This document shows, piece by piece, positions 7,190 through 16,043 of a stretch of 64,000 nt of DNA. Source of the DNA: Phenylobacterium deserti. Lineage in GTDB: Bacteria; Pseudomonadota; Alphaproteobacteria; Caulobacterales; Caulobacteraceae. The first letter of the stretch is position 1, and the number at the start of each line of letters is the position of its first letter. Position numbers and translations under genes: made by a program. The stretch lies in the NCBI RefSeq assembly GCF_003254705.1, contig NZ_QFYR01000001.1:806001-870000 (forward strand), written 5' to 3'. The notes below the pieces were generated by a model. That model searched no databases, had not been told where the DNA came from, and saw nothing but the letters and a program-made list of their open reading frames with translations.

Positions 7190-9034
7190 ATGAGCGCGGC
7201 CCCCGATCTTCTCCGAACGCCCCCCATGGAGGCGGCGCGCGAGATCCTGCGGCGGGTGTTCGGCCACAAGGATTTCCGCGGCCTGCAGGGTGACGTGATC
7301 GCCGAGGCGCTGGCCGGGCGCAGCGCCCTGGCGGTGCTGCCGACGGGCGGCGGGAAAAGCGTCTGCTACCAGATCCCCAGCCTGGTGCGGCCGGGGCTTG
7401 GGCTGGTGGTCTCGCCGCTGATCGCGCTTATGGCCGACCAGGTGGCGGGGCTGCAGCAGTCGGGCGTGGCGGCGGCGCGGATGGACTCCAACGTCGATCC
7501 GCAGACCAAGGCCGAGACCTGGCGGCGCATCGAGGCCGGCGAGCTGGACCTGCTCTACATCTCGCCCGAAGGCCTGATGCAGCCGTGGATGCTGGACCGG
7601 CTGAAGCGCACGCCGCTGGCGCTGATCGCCATCGACGAGGCGCACTGCGTCAGCCAATGGGGCCACGACTTCCGGCCCGAATACCGGATGCTGGGGAAGC
7701 TGGCCGAGCTGTTCCCCGACGTGCCGCGGCTGGCGGTCACCGCCACGGCCGACAACCGCACGCGCGACGACATCCGCGCCGAGCTGAAGCTGGAGGACAG
7801 CGCTGAGTTCGTGGCGAGCTTCGCCCGGCCTGAGCTGATCCTGTCGGCCGAGCGCAAGAAGGGCGGGGCCCAGAAGCGGGTGGTGGAGCTGGTCACAGCC
7901 CGGCCGAACCGCTCGGGCGTGGTCTACGCCGGCTCGCGCGACGGGACGGAGAAGATCGCCGAGGCGCTGCGGCAGGCGGGCGTGCCCGCCCTCGCCTACC
8001 ACGCCGGCCTGGAGCGGCGGCTGCGCGAGGAGCGGCTGGAGCAGTTCCTGGAGGCCGACGAGGCGGTGATGGTGGCGACCATCGCCTTCGGCATGGGCGT
8101 CGACAAGCCGGACGTCCGCTTCGTGATCCACGCCGATCCGCCAGCCTCCATCGAGGCCTATTGGCAGGAGATCGGGCGGGCGGGGCGCGACGGCGAGCCG
8201 GCCGAGGGGATCACCCTCTACGGATCGGCGGACATGGCCTGGGCCCTGCGGCGCATCGGCGAGCGGGACGTGGACGACGGCGTCAAGCAGGTGCAGACGC
8301 GCAAGCTGCGCCAGCTCTACGCGCTGCTGGACGGCACCGGCTGCCGGGCGGCGGCGGTGCGGCGCTACTTCGGCGAGGAAGCGGTCAAGCCCTGCGGCCA
8401 GTGCGACCTGTGCCTGGGCGAGGTGGAGACCACCGACATGACCGTGGCGGCCCAGAAGGCGCTGTCGGCGGTGCACCGGCTCGGCGGGCGCTTCGGGCGC
8501 GGGCGGCTGATCGACCACCTGCTGGGCAAGACCAAGGACGTGTCCGACCACGAGGCGGGGCTGCCCACCTTCGGCATCGGCGGCGAGCTGTCGGCGGTGG
8601 GCTGGCGCGACCTGATCGAGCAGCTGCTGTTCGAGGGGCTGCTGCGGGAAGATCCCAACGACGGGCGGCCGCTGATCATGCTGGGCGAGGCGGACGGGGT
8701 GCGGGGCGTCTATCGCGGCGAGCGGCAGGTGTCGGTGCGCACCCAGGCTGAGCCGGCGGAGACCGTGCGCCGGCCGCGCCGCAAGCAGAAGGAGCCGCCG
8801 CTGGCCCCCGCCGACCAGCCGCTGTTCCAGGCCCTGCGGTCCTGGCGGGCGTCGGAAGCCAAGACCCAGCACGTGCCGCCCTATGTGATCTTCCACGACG
8901 CCACCCTGGCGGCGATCGCCAGCGCCCGGCCGGGCACGCGGGCGCTGCTGGAGCGGATCAACGGCGTGGGCGAAGGCAAGCTCGCCCGCTATGGCGACGC
9001 CGTGCTGGAAGTCGTGCGCAGCTTCGAGGGCTGA
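7190..9034 (+). CDS. recQ: ATP-dependent DNA helicase RecQ
   Basis: 3'-5' superfamily 2 DNA helicase for recombination and stalled-fork repair. The 614 residues show Walker A (LPTGGGKSVCYQIP) near residue 58, the DEAH box (AIDEAHCVSQWGHDFRPEY) with the RecQ aromatic loop, and the helicase C-terminal domain with AFGMGVDKPDVR and EIGRAGRDG. A zinc-binding cysteine set follows (PCGQCDLC) together with RQC winged-helix sequence. The C-terminal part (LFQALRSWR onward, ending in INGVGEGKLARYG) is an HRDC domain. Length and order of domains are standard. It is followed by two hairpins before the M1 peptidase, so it is probably transcribed alone. Confidence 0.96.
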   Translation: MSAAPDLLRTPPMEAAREILRRVFGHKDFRGLQGDVIAEALAGRSALAVLPTGGGKSVCYQIPSLVRPGLGLVVSPLIALMADQVAGLQQSGVAAARMDSNVDPQTKAETWRRIEAGELDLLYISPEGLMQPWMLDRLKRTPLALIAIDEAHCVSQWGHDFRPEYRMLGKLAELFPDVPRLAVTATADNRTRDDIRAELKLEDSAEFVASFARPELILSAERKKGGAQKRVVELVTARPNRSGVVYAGSRDGTEKIAEALRQAGVPALAYHAGLERRLREERLEQFLEADEAVMVATIAFGMGVDKPDVRFVIHADPPASIEAYWQEIGRAGRDGEPAEGITLYGSADMAWALRRIGERDVDDGVKQVQTRKLRQLYALLDGTGCRAAAVRRYFGEEAVKPCGQCDLCLGEVETTDMTVAAQKALSAVHRLGGRFGRGRLIDHLLGKTKDVSDHEAGLPTFGIGGELSAVGWRDLIEQLLFEGLLREDPNDGRPLIMLGEADGVRGVYRGERQVSVRTQAEPAETVRRPRRKQKEPPLAPADQPLFQALRSWRASEAKTQHVPPYVIFHDATLAAIASARPGTRALLERINGVGEGKLARYGDAVLEVVRSFEG

Positions 9035-9035
9035 G

Positions 9036-9088
9036 GCGCAACGGGCTTGCGCAGAAGGCGAGCTTCACGGCAACTGTCGCCTCGCCTT
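9036..9088 (+). terminator. two consecutive hairpins after recQ
   Basis: GCGCAA (9036-9041) pairs with TTGCGC (9047-9052) around a 5-nt loop, and AAGGCGAG (9055-9062) pairs with CTCGCCTT (9081-9088) around an 18-nt loop followed by TC. They fill most of the recQ to M1 peptidase gap. They may terminate recQ transcription, but the T tract is poor and the second loop long, so termination is only a suggestion. Confidence 0.35.
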
Positions 9089-9102
9089 TCACGGAGTTCG
9101 GC

Positions 9103-10971
9103 ATGATCCTCGCCCGCCTGCTCGCCGCCGCGCTCGTGTTCGGGATGGCGGGCCAAGCCGTCGCCGCGCCGCGCGCAGTCGCTCCGATCCTGGCCCGCGC
9201 GGATGCGGTGGACGACCAGTCCTACGCCCGGCCACGGGAAGCACGGGTCACGCACGTGGACCTCGACCTGGCGGTGGACTTCGCCAGCAAGACGGTCGGC
9301 GGGACGGCGGCGCTGGACGTGCAGGCCGCGCCGGGCGCCAAGGAGATCGTCCTCGACGCTCTGAACCTCGACATCGCGAAGGTGACCGACGGCGCGGGCA
9401 AGCCGCTGGCCTGGGCCCTGGGCGCCACTGATCCGGAAAAGGGCGCGCCGCTGACGGTGCAGCTTGGCGGCGCCAAGCGGGTGGTGGTGGCCTACCGCTC
9501 GCGGCCGGACGCGCGAGCCCTGCAATGGCTGGCGCCGGAGCTGACCGCCGGCAAGCGCAAGCCGTTCCTGTTCAGCCAGGGCCAGGCGATCAACAACCGC
9601 AGCTGGATCCCCACCCAGGACTCGCCGGGGATCCGCCAGACCTGGACCGCCCGCATCGTCGTGCCGGAAGACCTGATGGCGGTGATGAGCGCCGACAAGC
9701 TGACGCCCAAGGGCGAAGCGGCCGGGGCCGGCAAGCGGGCCTTCCGCTTCCGCATGGATCATCCCGTGCCGCCTTACCTGATCGCGCTGGGCGTCGGCGA
9801 CATCGCCTTCCGGGCGCTGGGCCCGCGCACCGGCGTCTACACCGAGCCGGCGATGATGGACCGGGCCGCCTATGAGCTGGCCGACACCGAGAAGATGGTG
9901 ACAACCGCCGAGCAGCTCTACGGGCCGTATCGCTGGGGCCGCTATGACGTGCTGGTCCTGCCCCCGGCCTTTCCGTACGGCGGGATGGAGAACGCCACCC
10001 TCACCTTCCTGACGCCCACCTTCATCACCGGCGACCGCGCCAATGTGGGGCTGGTGGCGCACGAGCTGGCGCACAGCTGGTCGGGCAACCTCGTCACCAA
10101 CGCCACTTGGAAAGACATCTGGCTGAACGAGGGCTTCACCTCCTACGTCGAGAACCGGATCATGGAGGCGCTCTACGGCCGCGACCGGGCGGTGATGGAG
10201 GCGGACCTCACCTGGGACGGCATGCAGGCGTCGATCCGCGAGCTTGGCGGGCCGACCGCCGAGGGCACCAAGCTCTACGGCTCACCCGACGCCCAGATGG
10301 ACTACTTCAAGGGCGAGACCTTCCTGCGGACGATCGAGACGATCGTCGGCCGCGAACGGTTCGACGCCTATCTGCGCGGCTATTTCGACCGCCACGCCTT
10401 CCAGCCCCAGACCACGGCGGCTTTCCTGGAGGACATCCGGGCCAAGCTGATCAGGGGCGATGCAGCGCTCGAAGCCAAGCTGAAGCTGGACGAATGGGCC
10501 TACCAGCCCGGCCTGCCGGACAACGCTGTGCACCTGCGCTCCGCCCTCCTGGAAGCGGTGGACCAGAAGGTCGCCGCCTTTGTAGCCGGCACGCCCGCCG
10601 GCCAGCTGGGCGCCCGCGATTGGACGACCCAGGAGTGGCAGCGGTTCCTGAACAACCTGCCCCGCAAGCTGACGAACGCTCAGCTCGCCGACCTCGACAG
10701 CGCTTTCAAGCTGTCGGCTTCCACCAACGGCTATGTGCGGACCGCCTGGCTGGAGCTGGCCATCGCCAATCGCTACGAGCCGGCCCTGCCGTTCCTGGAG
10801 GCGTTCCTGGGCAGCGTGGGACGCGGGCTGTTCCTGCGGCCGCTGTACCAGGGCCTGATGCGGCAAGGTGACTGGGGCCGGCCGCTGGCGCGCCGCTACT
10901 TCGACGCCTCGCGCGCCGGCTACCACCCGACGGTGGCCAGCAGCGTCGAGCGCATCGTCATCGGGACCTGA
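9103..10971 (+). CDS. secreted M1 family metallo-aminopeptidase
   Basis: Zinc aminopeptidase of the gluzincin M1 family (622 residues), predicted exported: the N-terminus is a typical signal peptide (MILARLLAAALVFGMAGQ, cleavage near VAA). The catalytic motif HELAHSWSGN (HExxH) is near residue 320, and the third zinc ligand lies in NEGFTSYVE about 18 residues on. FPYGGMENATLTFL upstream is the M1 GxMEN exopeptidase motif. The C-terminal half contains the leukotriene A4 hydrolase-like helical region. The following gene is a secreted M14 peptidase on the same strand, so the pair may degrade extracytoplasmic peptides for uptake. Confidence 0.92.
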   Translation: MILARLLAAALVFGMAGQAVAAPRAVAPILARADAVDDQSYARPREARVTHVDLDLAVDFASKTVGGTAALDVQAAPGAKEIVLDALNLDIAKVTDGAGKPLAWALGATDPEKGAPLTVQLGGAKRVVVAYRSRPDARALQWLAPELTAGKRKPFLFSQGQAINNRSWIPTQDSPGIRQTWTARIVVPEDLMAVMSADKLTPKGEAAGAGKRAFRFRMDHPVPPYLIALGVGDIAFRALGPRTGVYTEPAMMDRAAYELADTEKMVTTAEQLYGPYRWGRYDVLVLPPAFPYGGMENATLTFLTPTFITGDRANVGLVAHELAHSWSGNLVTNATWKDIWLNEGFTSYVENRIMEALYGRDRAVMEADLTWDGMQASIRELGGPTAEGTKLYGSPDAQMDYFKGETFLRTIETIVGRERFDAYLRGYFDRHAFQPQTTAAFLEDIRAKLIRGDAALEAKLKLDEWAYQPGLPDNAVHLRSALLEAVDQKVAAFVAGTPAGQLGARDWTTQEWQRFLNNLPRKLTNAQLADLDSAFKLSASTNGYVRTAWLELAIANRYEPALPFLEAFLGSVGRGLFLRPLYQGLMRQGDWGRPLARRYFDASRAGYHPTVASSVERIVIGT

Positions 10972-11008
10972 ACCTGCACGAGGCGGCGAACTCAGCTATG
11001 CAGGCGGC

Positions 11009-12829
11009 ATGAAGACCGCCTGCAGCCTTCTCGCCCTCGCTCTCCTTGCCGCCGCGGCGCCTGCGCAAGCCCAGCCGGCGCCGTGGTCAGACACCCTGCC
11101 CCCAGCCCTGCCCTGGCGCGGCAAGAGCGAACAGCTGGTCGCCAAGGCGAGCGATCCGTGGATCACGCCGTCGGAGCGGGCCGGGTTCGCCTCCACGCCC
11201 AGCTATGCGGACACGGTCGCCTATGTGGAGCGGCTGGCCGCCGCCTCGCCTCTGTTCCGGATCGAGCGGTTCGGGCGCACGCCGGAAGGGCGCGACCTGA
11301 TCGCCGTCGTGGCCAGCAAGGACCCGGCCGGCGCGCTGGATCCGGCCAAGCCGCTGGTGCTGATCCAGGCGGGCATCCACTCCGGCGAGATCGACGGCAA
11401 GGACGCCGGCCTGATGCTGCTGCGGGACATGGCGTTTCGGGGCAAGGCCGGCCTGCTGGACCGCGCAAATCTCGTCTTCGTGCCGATCTTCAACGCCGAC
11501 GGACACGAGAACACCTCGCCCTTCAGCCGGCCTAACCAGCGGGGGCCGCAGAGCCAGGGCTGGCGCACCACCGGCCAGAACATCAACCTCAACCGGGACT
11601 ACGCCAAGGCCGACAGCCCGGAGATGCAGGCCATGCTAGGCCTGATCGGCAAGTACGATCCGGACCTCTACCTGGACGTCCACGTCACCGACGGCGTGGA
11701 CTATGTCCACGACATCACCTTCTCCTTCCCCGGCTGGCACGGCCGCTACGCCCGCAGCCCGCAGGGCGGCGCATGGCTGGACAAGGTCTACCGCCCGCAG
11801 CTGGAAGCGGCCTTGCGGGCGGCTGGTCACTTCCCCGCGCCGTATCTCGATCCCGTTGATCCCCGCGCGCCGGAAAAGGGCATCGCGGTGGGGCCGGACA
11901 GCCCCCGCTTTTCCACCGGCTATGGCGATGCGCGGCGGCTGCCGACCGTGCTGATCGAGACCCATTCGCTGAAGCCGTACCGGCAGCGGGTGCTGGGAAC
12001 CTATGTGCTGCTGGAGCAGACGCTGAAGACCGCGGCGGCGGCAGGCGCCGAGCTGAAGGCGGCCAAGGCGGCGGACCGAGCGCTGCGCCCCGAGAAGGTC
12101 GTGCTGTCCTACAAGCCCAATGAGACCACCCCGGTGGACAGCTTCGAGTTCCTGCCGGTGCAGCGCGAAACCTACCGCTCGGCCGCGTCGGGGCGTGACG
12201 AAGTCCGCTGGCTGGGCAAGCCCGGCAAGCCAGTCCGCGTGCCGGTGTTCGGGGCCGATCCCGACATCGTGGTGGAGCGTCCGGCCGCTTACTGGGTGTC
12301 GGCGACCAAGCCCGAGATCATCGACCGCCTGCGCCGCCACGGGGTGCAGTTCGAAACGCTGTCAGAGCCCCGCACCGTCAGCGTCGAAGTGACCCGGCTG
12401 AGCGGCGCGGTCCAGAACCCGCGCGCCGACAAGGAGGGCCGCTGGCCGGTGAAGGTCGAGGGCTATGCGCCCGAGATGCGGCAGATGACCTATCCGGCCG
12501 ACTCGGTGCGCGTGGCCACCGACCAGCCGCTGGGCGAGCTGGCCAGCCTGATGCTGGAGGCTCGCAGCCCCGACGGCTTCCTGGCCTGGGGCTTCTTCCC
12601 GGAAATCCTGCAGCGCACCGAATACATGGAGGGCTACATCGTAGCTCCCCTGGCCGAGCGCATGCTGGCCGCCGATCCCACGCTGAAGGCCGAGTTCGAG
12701 GCCAAGCTCGCCGCCGACCCGGCCTTTGCGGCAGACGCCAACGCCCGCCTCGCCTGGTTCTACCAGCGCACGCCCTTCTTCGACCGCCGCTTCGAGATCT
12801 ACCCGGTGGGGCGCGAGCTGGCGCGCTGA
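11009..12829 (+). CDS. secreted M14 family zinc carboxypeptidase
   Basis: Zinc carboxypeptidase-type peptidase, 606 residues. The ATG at 11009 is chosen over upstream in-frame starts, which would lie inside the M1 gene, and it yields a signal peptide (MKTACSLLALALLAAAAPAQA). Zinc-binding HSGEIDGKD (HxxE) near residue 130 and the distal His in LDVHVTDGVDY are visible. ETHSLKPYRQRV probably carries the catalytic Glu region. The long C-terminal part (from about residue 350) is a family-specific extension of unknown role. It begins 37 nt after the M1 peptidase and is likely co-transcribed with it. Confidence 0.9.
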   Translation: MKTACSLLALALLAAAAPAQAQPAPWSDTLPPALPWRGKSEQLVAKASDPWITPSERAGFASTPSYADTVAYVERLAAASPLFRIERFGRTPEGRDLIAVVASKDPAGALDPAKPLVLIQAGIHSGEIDGKDAGLMLLRDMAFRGKAGLLDRANLVFVPIFNADGHENTSPFSRPNQRGPQSQGWRTTGQNINLNRDYAKADSPEMQAMLGLIGKYDPDLYLDVHVTDGVDYVHDITFSFPGWHGRYARSPQGGAWLDKVYRPQLEAALRAAGHFPAPYLDPVDPRAPEKGIAVGPDSPRFSTGYGDARRLPTVLIETHSLKPYRQRVLGTYVLLEQTLKTAAAAGAELKAAKAADRALRPEKVVLSYKPNETTPVDSFEFLPVQRETYRSAASGRDEVRWLGKPGKPVRVPVFGADPDIVVERPAAYWVSATKPEIIDRLRRHGVQFETLSEPRTVSVEVTRLSGAVQNPRADKEGRWPVKVEGYAPEMRQMTYPADSVRVATDQPLGELASLMLEARSPDGFLAWGFFPEILQRTEYMEGYIVAPLAERMLAADPTLKAEFEAKLAADPAFAADANARLAWFYQRTPFFDRRFEIYPVGRELAR

Positions 12830-12855
12830 GCGCCTGGCTCGGGCCCCGCGCCTCC

Positions 12856-13848
12856 TTATGAGCCCGGCTGCGCCCCCGTGCGCGTCGGGCGGGTGCGGAT
12901 GACGTAGTCGACGCCTTCGGGCGCGACCGGCAGCTTGGTCCGGTTGGCCTTCAACCAGCCGATGAAGTCGGCCTCGATCGCCGGCGTCCAGGCGGTGTCG
13001 ATCTCGCCCGCCGTATACTTCTTCTCACGCAGCCGCTGGTGACCGAACGCGTCGGCGAGGCGAACTTCTTCGCTTTCCTGCACCACCCGTTCGGCCAGTT
13101 GCGCGGGGATGAACAGCACCCCGCCGTTGCGGCCGAGCACGACATCCCCGGGCATCACCGTCGCCTTGCCGATGTGGGTGGGGCCGTTGATGCTGACCAT
13201 GGTCGAGTTGAGCCGCGCGCCCGTGGAAAGGGCGCCGAAGTGGTGCGAGGGGTCGTAGGAGCGCACGAAGGCGGTGAAGTTCGGCAACTCCTTCAGCCCT
13301 TCGATGTCGCGCACCGCCCCGTCATAGACGATGCCGTTGCCGGTGCGGGCGTAGATGGCGTTGCCGACGTTGTCGCCGATGGAAGGGCCGTTCTCCTTCA
13401 GCCCGAAGTGGTCGGCGACATAGACGTCGCGCGGCTGCAGCATGTCGACCGGCCAGGCGTTCTGAGCGCCCTTGCGGTTCATGCGGCGCCCATCCTCTTC
13501 GAGGACCTTCTGCAGGTCGGGCCTGCCTGGGACCCATTGGGCGGTGAGCGCGCGGCCGACCAGCACCTTGTCGGGGAAGAGGCTCAGCCAGCCGTCCTCG
13601 TACTGGTGGTTGAAGCCGGCCGAGCGCAGGGTCGCCCAGGCCTCCTCCAGCGTCACCTGGCGCATGCGGTCGAGGATCGCGTCCGGCACCTTGGGGCGTC
13701 CGTCAGGGAAGCGCTCGCCGGTCCATTCCGGCGAATAGTGGACGACCTCCTCGCGCGACATGAAGCCGGGCGCCGGCGATTGTGCGCCGGCGGAGACGGC
13801 GCTGAGAAGGGCGATCGCGGCGGCGCAGATCGGCAGCTTGAAGGGCAT
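12856..13848 (-). CDS. exported RraA-like (aldolase/demethylmenaquinone methyltransferase family) protein
   Basis: The 330-residue protein belongs to the RraA-like fold, which in other bacteria includes 4-hydroxy-4-methyl-2-oxoglutarate and related aldolases and the RNase E regulator RraA. The conserved divalent-metal/substrate motif DGAVRDIEGL is present, followed by a GDVVLG-type strand. The ATG at 13848 follows AAGGATCCTCC and gives a clear signal peptide (MPFKLPICAAAIALLSAVSAGA), whereas RraA proteins are normally cytoplasmic. A long N-terminal extension (to about residue 110) precedes the RraA core. It lies 55 nt downstream of an exported ThuA-like gene on the same strand, suggesting a periplasmic degradative pair. 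The substrate is unknown. Confidence 0.8.
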   Translation of the reverse strand: MPFKLPICAAAIALLSAVSAGAQSPAPGFMSREEVVHYSPEWTGERFPDGRPKVPDAILDRMRQVTLEEAWATLRSAGFNHQYEDGWLSLFPDKVLVGRALTAQWVPGRPDLQKVLEEDGRRMNRKGAQNAWPVDMLQPRDVYVADHFGLKENGPSIGDNVGNAIYARTGNGIVYDGAVRDIEGLKELPNFTAFVRSYDPSHHFGALSTGARLNSTMVSINGPTHIGKATVMPGDVVLGRNGGVLFIPAQLAERVVQESEEVRLADAFGHQRLREKKYTAGEIDTAWTPAIEADFIGWLKANRTKLPVAPEGVDYVIRTRPTRTGAQPGS

Positions 13849-13903
13849 GGAGGATCCTTGTTCTTGTCGTTCGGGCGCAGCCGCGCGCGGCGGTTCTATG
13901 TGA

Positions 13904-14869
13904 TCAGAGTTCGGGCGGAGGCGGCGAGGAGACGCCGCCACGCGGGACCTTGCCCGTGGCCGTCCAAAGGATGCCGTTGAGCAGGAAGCGGCGGTAATCG
14001 GCGAACTTGTGCATGTTGTCGTGGAAGTCCGAGCCGCCCCACACCAGGGAGCGCCCGCCGTCCGGACGTTGGTAGGCCCAGGCGACCGGACCGCCGGAGC
14101 CGTTCTCCGGCTTGGCAGGGGTGGCCGTGAGGAGCTCGGTCCGGCCCGGATTGTCGAACAGGAAGTACCGCGAATACATCTCTTCGCGGAACGTCCAGGG
14201 CTTCACCCCGTCCAGCACCGGGTGGCGGGTCTTGAGCGGCTTCACCGCCCAGGTGTCGACCGGATTGTGCGAGGCATAGGGGATCCACAGGCCGCCCAGC
14301 CAATCGAGCAGGTAGCGGCGGCCGACCCAGTTCTCGACCCACATGGTGTAGTGGAAGATGGCGACGCCCATCTGCTTGCGCTTGATCAGCGCATCGAGCT
14401 TGGCGAGCCAGGCCGTGGTCTCGGCGTCGTAGGTGCGGCCGTCGGTGTCCTGGAATTGCGGAAACAGCGCGCCGGTTTCCCGCCGAAGCCAGTCGCCGTT
14501 GCCGTCGATCACGAGGGCGTCGGCGCCTTCGATGATGCTGAGGTCGCGCGGCGAGCCGCCGACCACCACCTGGGTGGTGACGTTCTGTACGTTGGCGGCA
14601 TGTTCCAGAGACCAGGCGAGTTCACGCAGGTCCTTTTCGTACTCGTGCCGGCCGGGCGCGCCATGTTGCTTCGGGCCGGCCAGGAACACGATCTTGTAGG
14701 TTCGGGCAGGCTCGGCCGGTTTCGGCGCCGCCTGCGCCGCCGTGCTGAAGAGGGCCGCTATCATGGCCAGCAGGGCCGCGATCGGCCGCAGCCACGCCGT
14801 GCCGCCCCGCTCGCCCGGACGTCCCAGCGCGCGCCCCAGCGGGCGCCGCGTGGTCGCGCTTCCAGTCAT
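13904..14869 (-). CDS. exported ThuA-like domain protein
   Basis: A 321-residue protein with an N-terminal hydrophobic segment (IAALLAMIAALFSTAAQA) acting as signal peptide or anchor, followed by a ThuA-like class I glutamine-amidotransferase fold: YKIVFLAGPKQHG at the start, ADALVIDGNGDWL, then GVAIFHYTMW, and LVWGGSDFHDN near the end. ThuA proteins occur in sugar (trehalose, sucrose) utilisation and in secreted degradation gene sets of many Gram-negative bacteria; the reaction is usually unassigned. It is the first gene of a two-gene unit with the RraA-like gene. The upstream region is the palindrome-containing gap before the glycan island. Confidence 0.8.
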   Translation of the reverse strand: MTGSATTRRPLGRALGRPGERGGTAWLRPIAALLAMIAALFSTAAQAAPKPAEPARTYKIVFLAGPKQHGAPGRHEYEKDLRELAWSLEHAANVQNVTTQVVVGGSPRDLSIIEGADALVIDGNGDWLRRETGALFPQFQDTDGRTYDAETTAWLAKLDALIKRKQMGVAIFHYTMWVENWVGRRYLLDWLGGLWIPYASHNPVDTWAVKPLKTRHPVLDGVKPWTFREEMYSRYFLFDNPGRTELLTATPAKPENGSGGPVAWAYQRPDGGRSLVWGGSDFHDNMHKFADYRRFLLNGILWTATGKVPRGGVSSPPPPEL

Positions 14870-15174
14870 GTTCCTCTCCGTCCCGTCCAGCCGCTTTGCG
14901 CGGTCTCGGCATGATCGGAACAGGCGCGCCGATCATATAGGATACGGAGGGTTCAAGCCTGACGTGCAGACGTCAAGCCAGGCTTTGGAGCAGGGTGGGT
15001 ACGCTCAAGCCGTTCGGAGCGATCACGATCCTACATTGCGTTACTCGGCAGAGCGCAGCCGCACCTGCGTCAGATGTAGGCGCGAGCCAGCACATGTGCT
15101 GACGGAAAGACCCTTGACGATGTCGCACCTGCGACCTCTACCGGTGCGGCTCGAACATCATCTGGACCTACATC
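14870..15174. other. 305-nt intergenic region with several dyads
   Basis: No convincing gene. It separates the divergent ThuA-like gene and the first island methyltransferase and marks where the base composition becomes visibly more AT-rich. It contains three inverted repeats: TGACGT/ACGTCA (14960-14975), a 14-bp perfect palindrome (15088-15101) and GTCGCA/TGCGAC (15122-15135). A TTGACG hexamer at 15114-15119 could be a -35 element for the rightward gene; the matching -10 is poor. Confidence 0.6.
15088..15135 (+). promoter_or_regulatory. candidate operator/promoter region before island methyltransferase
   Basis: CAGCACATGTGCTG (15088-15101) is a perfect 14-bp palindrome. TTGACG (15114-15119) resembles a sigma-70 -35 hexamer. 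GTCGCA-CC-TGCGAC (15122-15135) is a second dyad, lying between the -35 and the expected -10 position. The spacing to the TTG start at 15175 is compatible with a repressor-controlled promoter. No regulator gene lies adjacent, so the binding factor is unknown. Confidence 0.35.
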
Positions 15175-15918
15175 TTGGCCGCATTCTTTGAAGAACATGA
15201 CCGGTTCCTCGCCACAAGCGAGGTTGGCGCCTGGCCGGCTCGTTTGAACGGAAGGTACGAGGCTATCATTGCGCGACATGTGGATCAGCTCCGCGGTGCG
15301 CGCGTGCTGGACATCGGAAGCCATGATGGGAGGTGGGCGCTAGCCGCATTGAAGGCAGGAGCAGCGCACGTCACGGGCGTTGAAGCTCGACCTGAGTTGG
15401 TTCAGCGGGCTGAGGAGAACCTGACCTCGTACGGCGTGGACGGCTCAAGGTTCAGCTTCTTGGTCAGCGACATGAACCACAAGCGCAACGTTCAAGGCGC
15501 TAGCTTCGACGTCGTCCTCTGCCTCGGCTATTTCTATCACACGCTCAATCACATGGCGCTTTGGCAGCTTATGGCGTCGACCGGTGCACGGCACCTGATC
15601 CTGGACGGCACCGTAGAGCCAACCGACGCGCCAGTGATCGCGCTTATGCAGGAGGATATCTCCCACCACGCAAATGGAACTTCGGCTGAGGGCGTGATCG
15701 GCGGGCAGATCTTGGTCGGACACCCGAGCCCTAGCGCGCTTGGGCTTCTCTGCGAGCAGGTTGGCTTCTCTTTCGCGCTGGTGGATTGGGGTCCGATCCT
15801 GCAGAAGCTCCGACCGGAAGCAGAACCGCTGCGGCGACTTCCTTCTGCGGGCGATCCGCTGGCAGACTACGCGTACGGAAGTCGTGTCACGGGGCTCGCC
15901 ACGCGCCGGGTCCTCTGA
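15175..15918 (+). CDS. class I SAM-dependent methyltransferase
   Basis: A 247-residue methyltransferase of unknown substrate. SAM motif I is RVLDIGSHDGRWALAAL near residue 45, followed by the acidic ribose-binding strand VTGVEARPE. Motif IV-like sequence is FDVVLCLGYFYHTL, as in Methyltransf_11/23 proteins. The only usable start in this frame is TTG at 15175; the frame is open upstream only to 15118 and offers no ATG or GTG. No strong Shine-Dalgarno is visible. Codon choice and base composition look more AT-rich than the flanking genes. With the next methyltransferase and the glycosyltransferase-sulfotransferase gene it probably modifies a surface glycan or its lipid-linked precursor. Confidence 0.78.
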   Translation: MAAFFEEHDRFLATSEVGAWPARLNGRYEAIIARHVDQLRGARVLDIGSHDGRWALAALKAGAAHVTGVEARPELVQRAEENLTSYGVDGSRFSFLVSDMNHKRNVQGASFDVVLCLGYFYHTLNHMALWQLMASTGARHLILDGTVEPTDAPVIALMQEDISHHANGTSAEGVIGGQILVGHPSPSALGLLCEQVGFSFALVDWGPILQKLRPEAEPLRRLPSAGDPLADYAYGSRVTGLATRRVL

Positions 15919-16043
15919 GTGCTTGCGAGCGAACTCGACGTCGAACAGTCGCGTCTTCTGCTCAAAGGGACCGTGGATCAGCGACGCTCAGGGCCGAGCA
16001 GAGTTGGTAGCGGGTCGCGCGGCTACGGTGCTAAACGCCCACC

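Noticed and set aside
7082-8896. A 604-codon minus-strand open frame across recQ
   Set aside because: Antisense to RecQ motifs, with low-complexity His/Gln/Arg-rich translation typical of a shadow.
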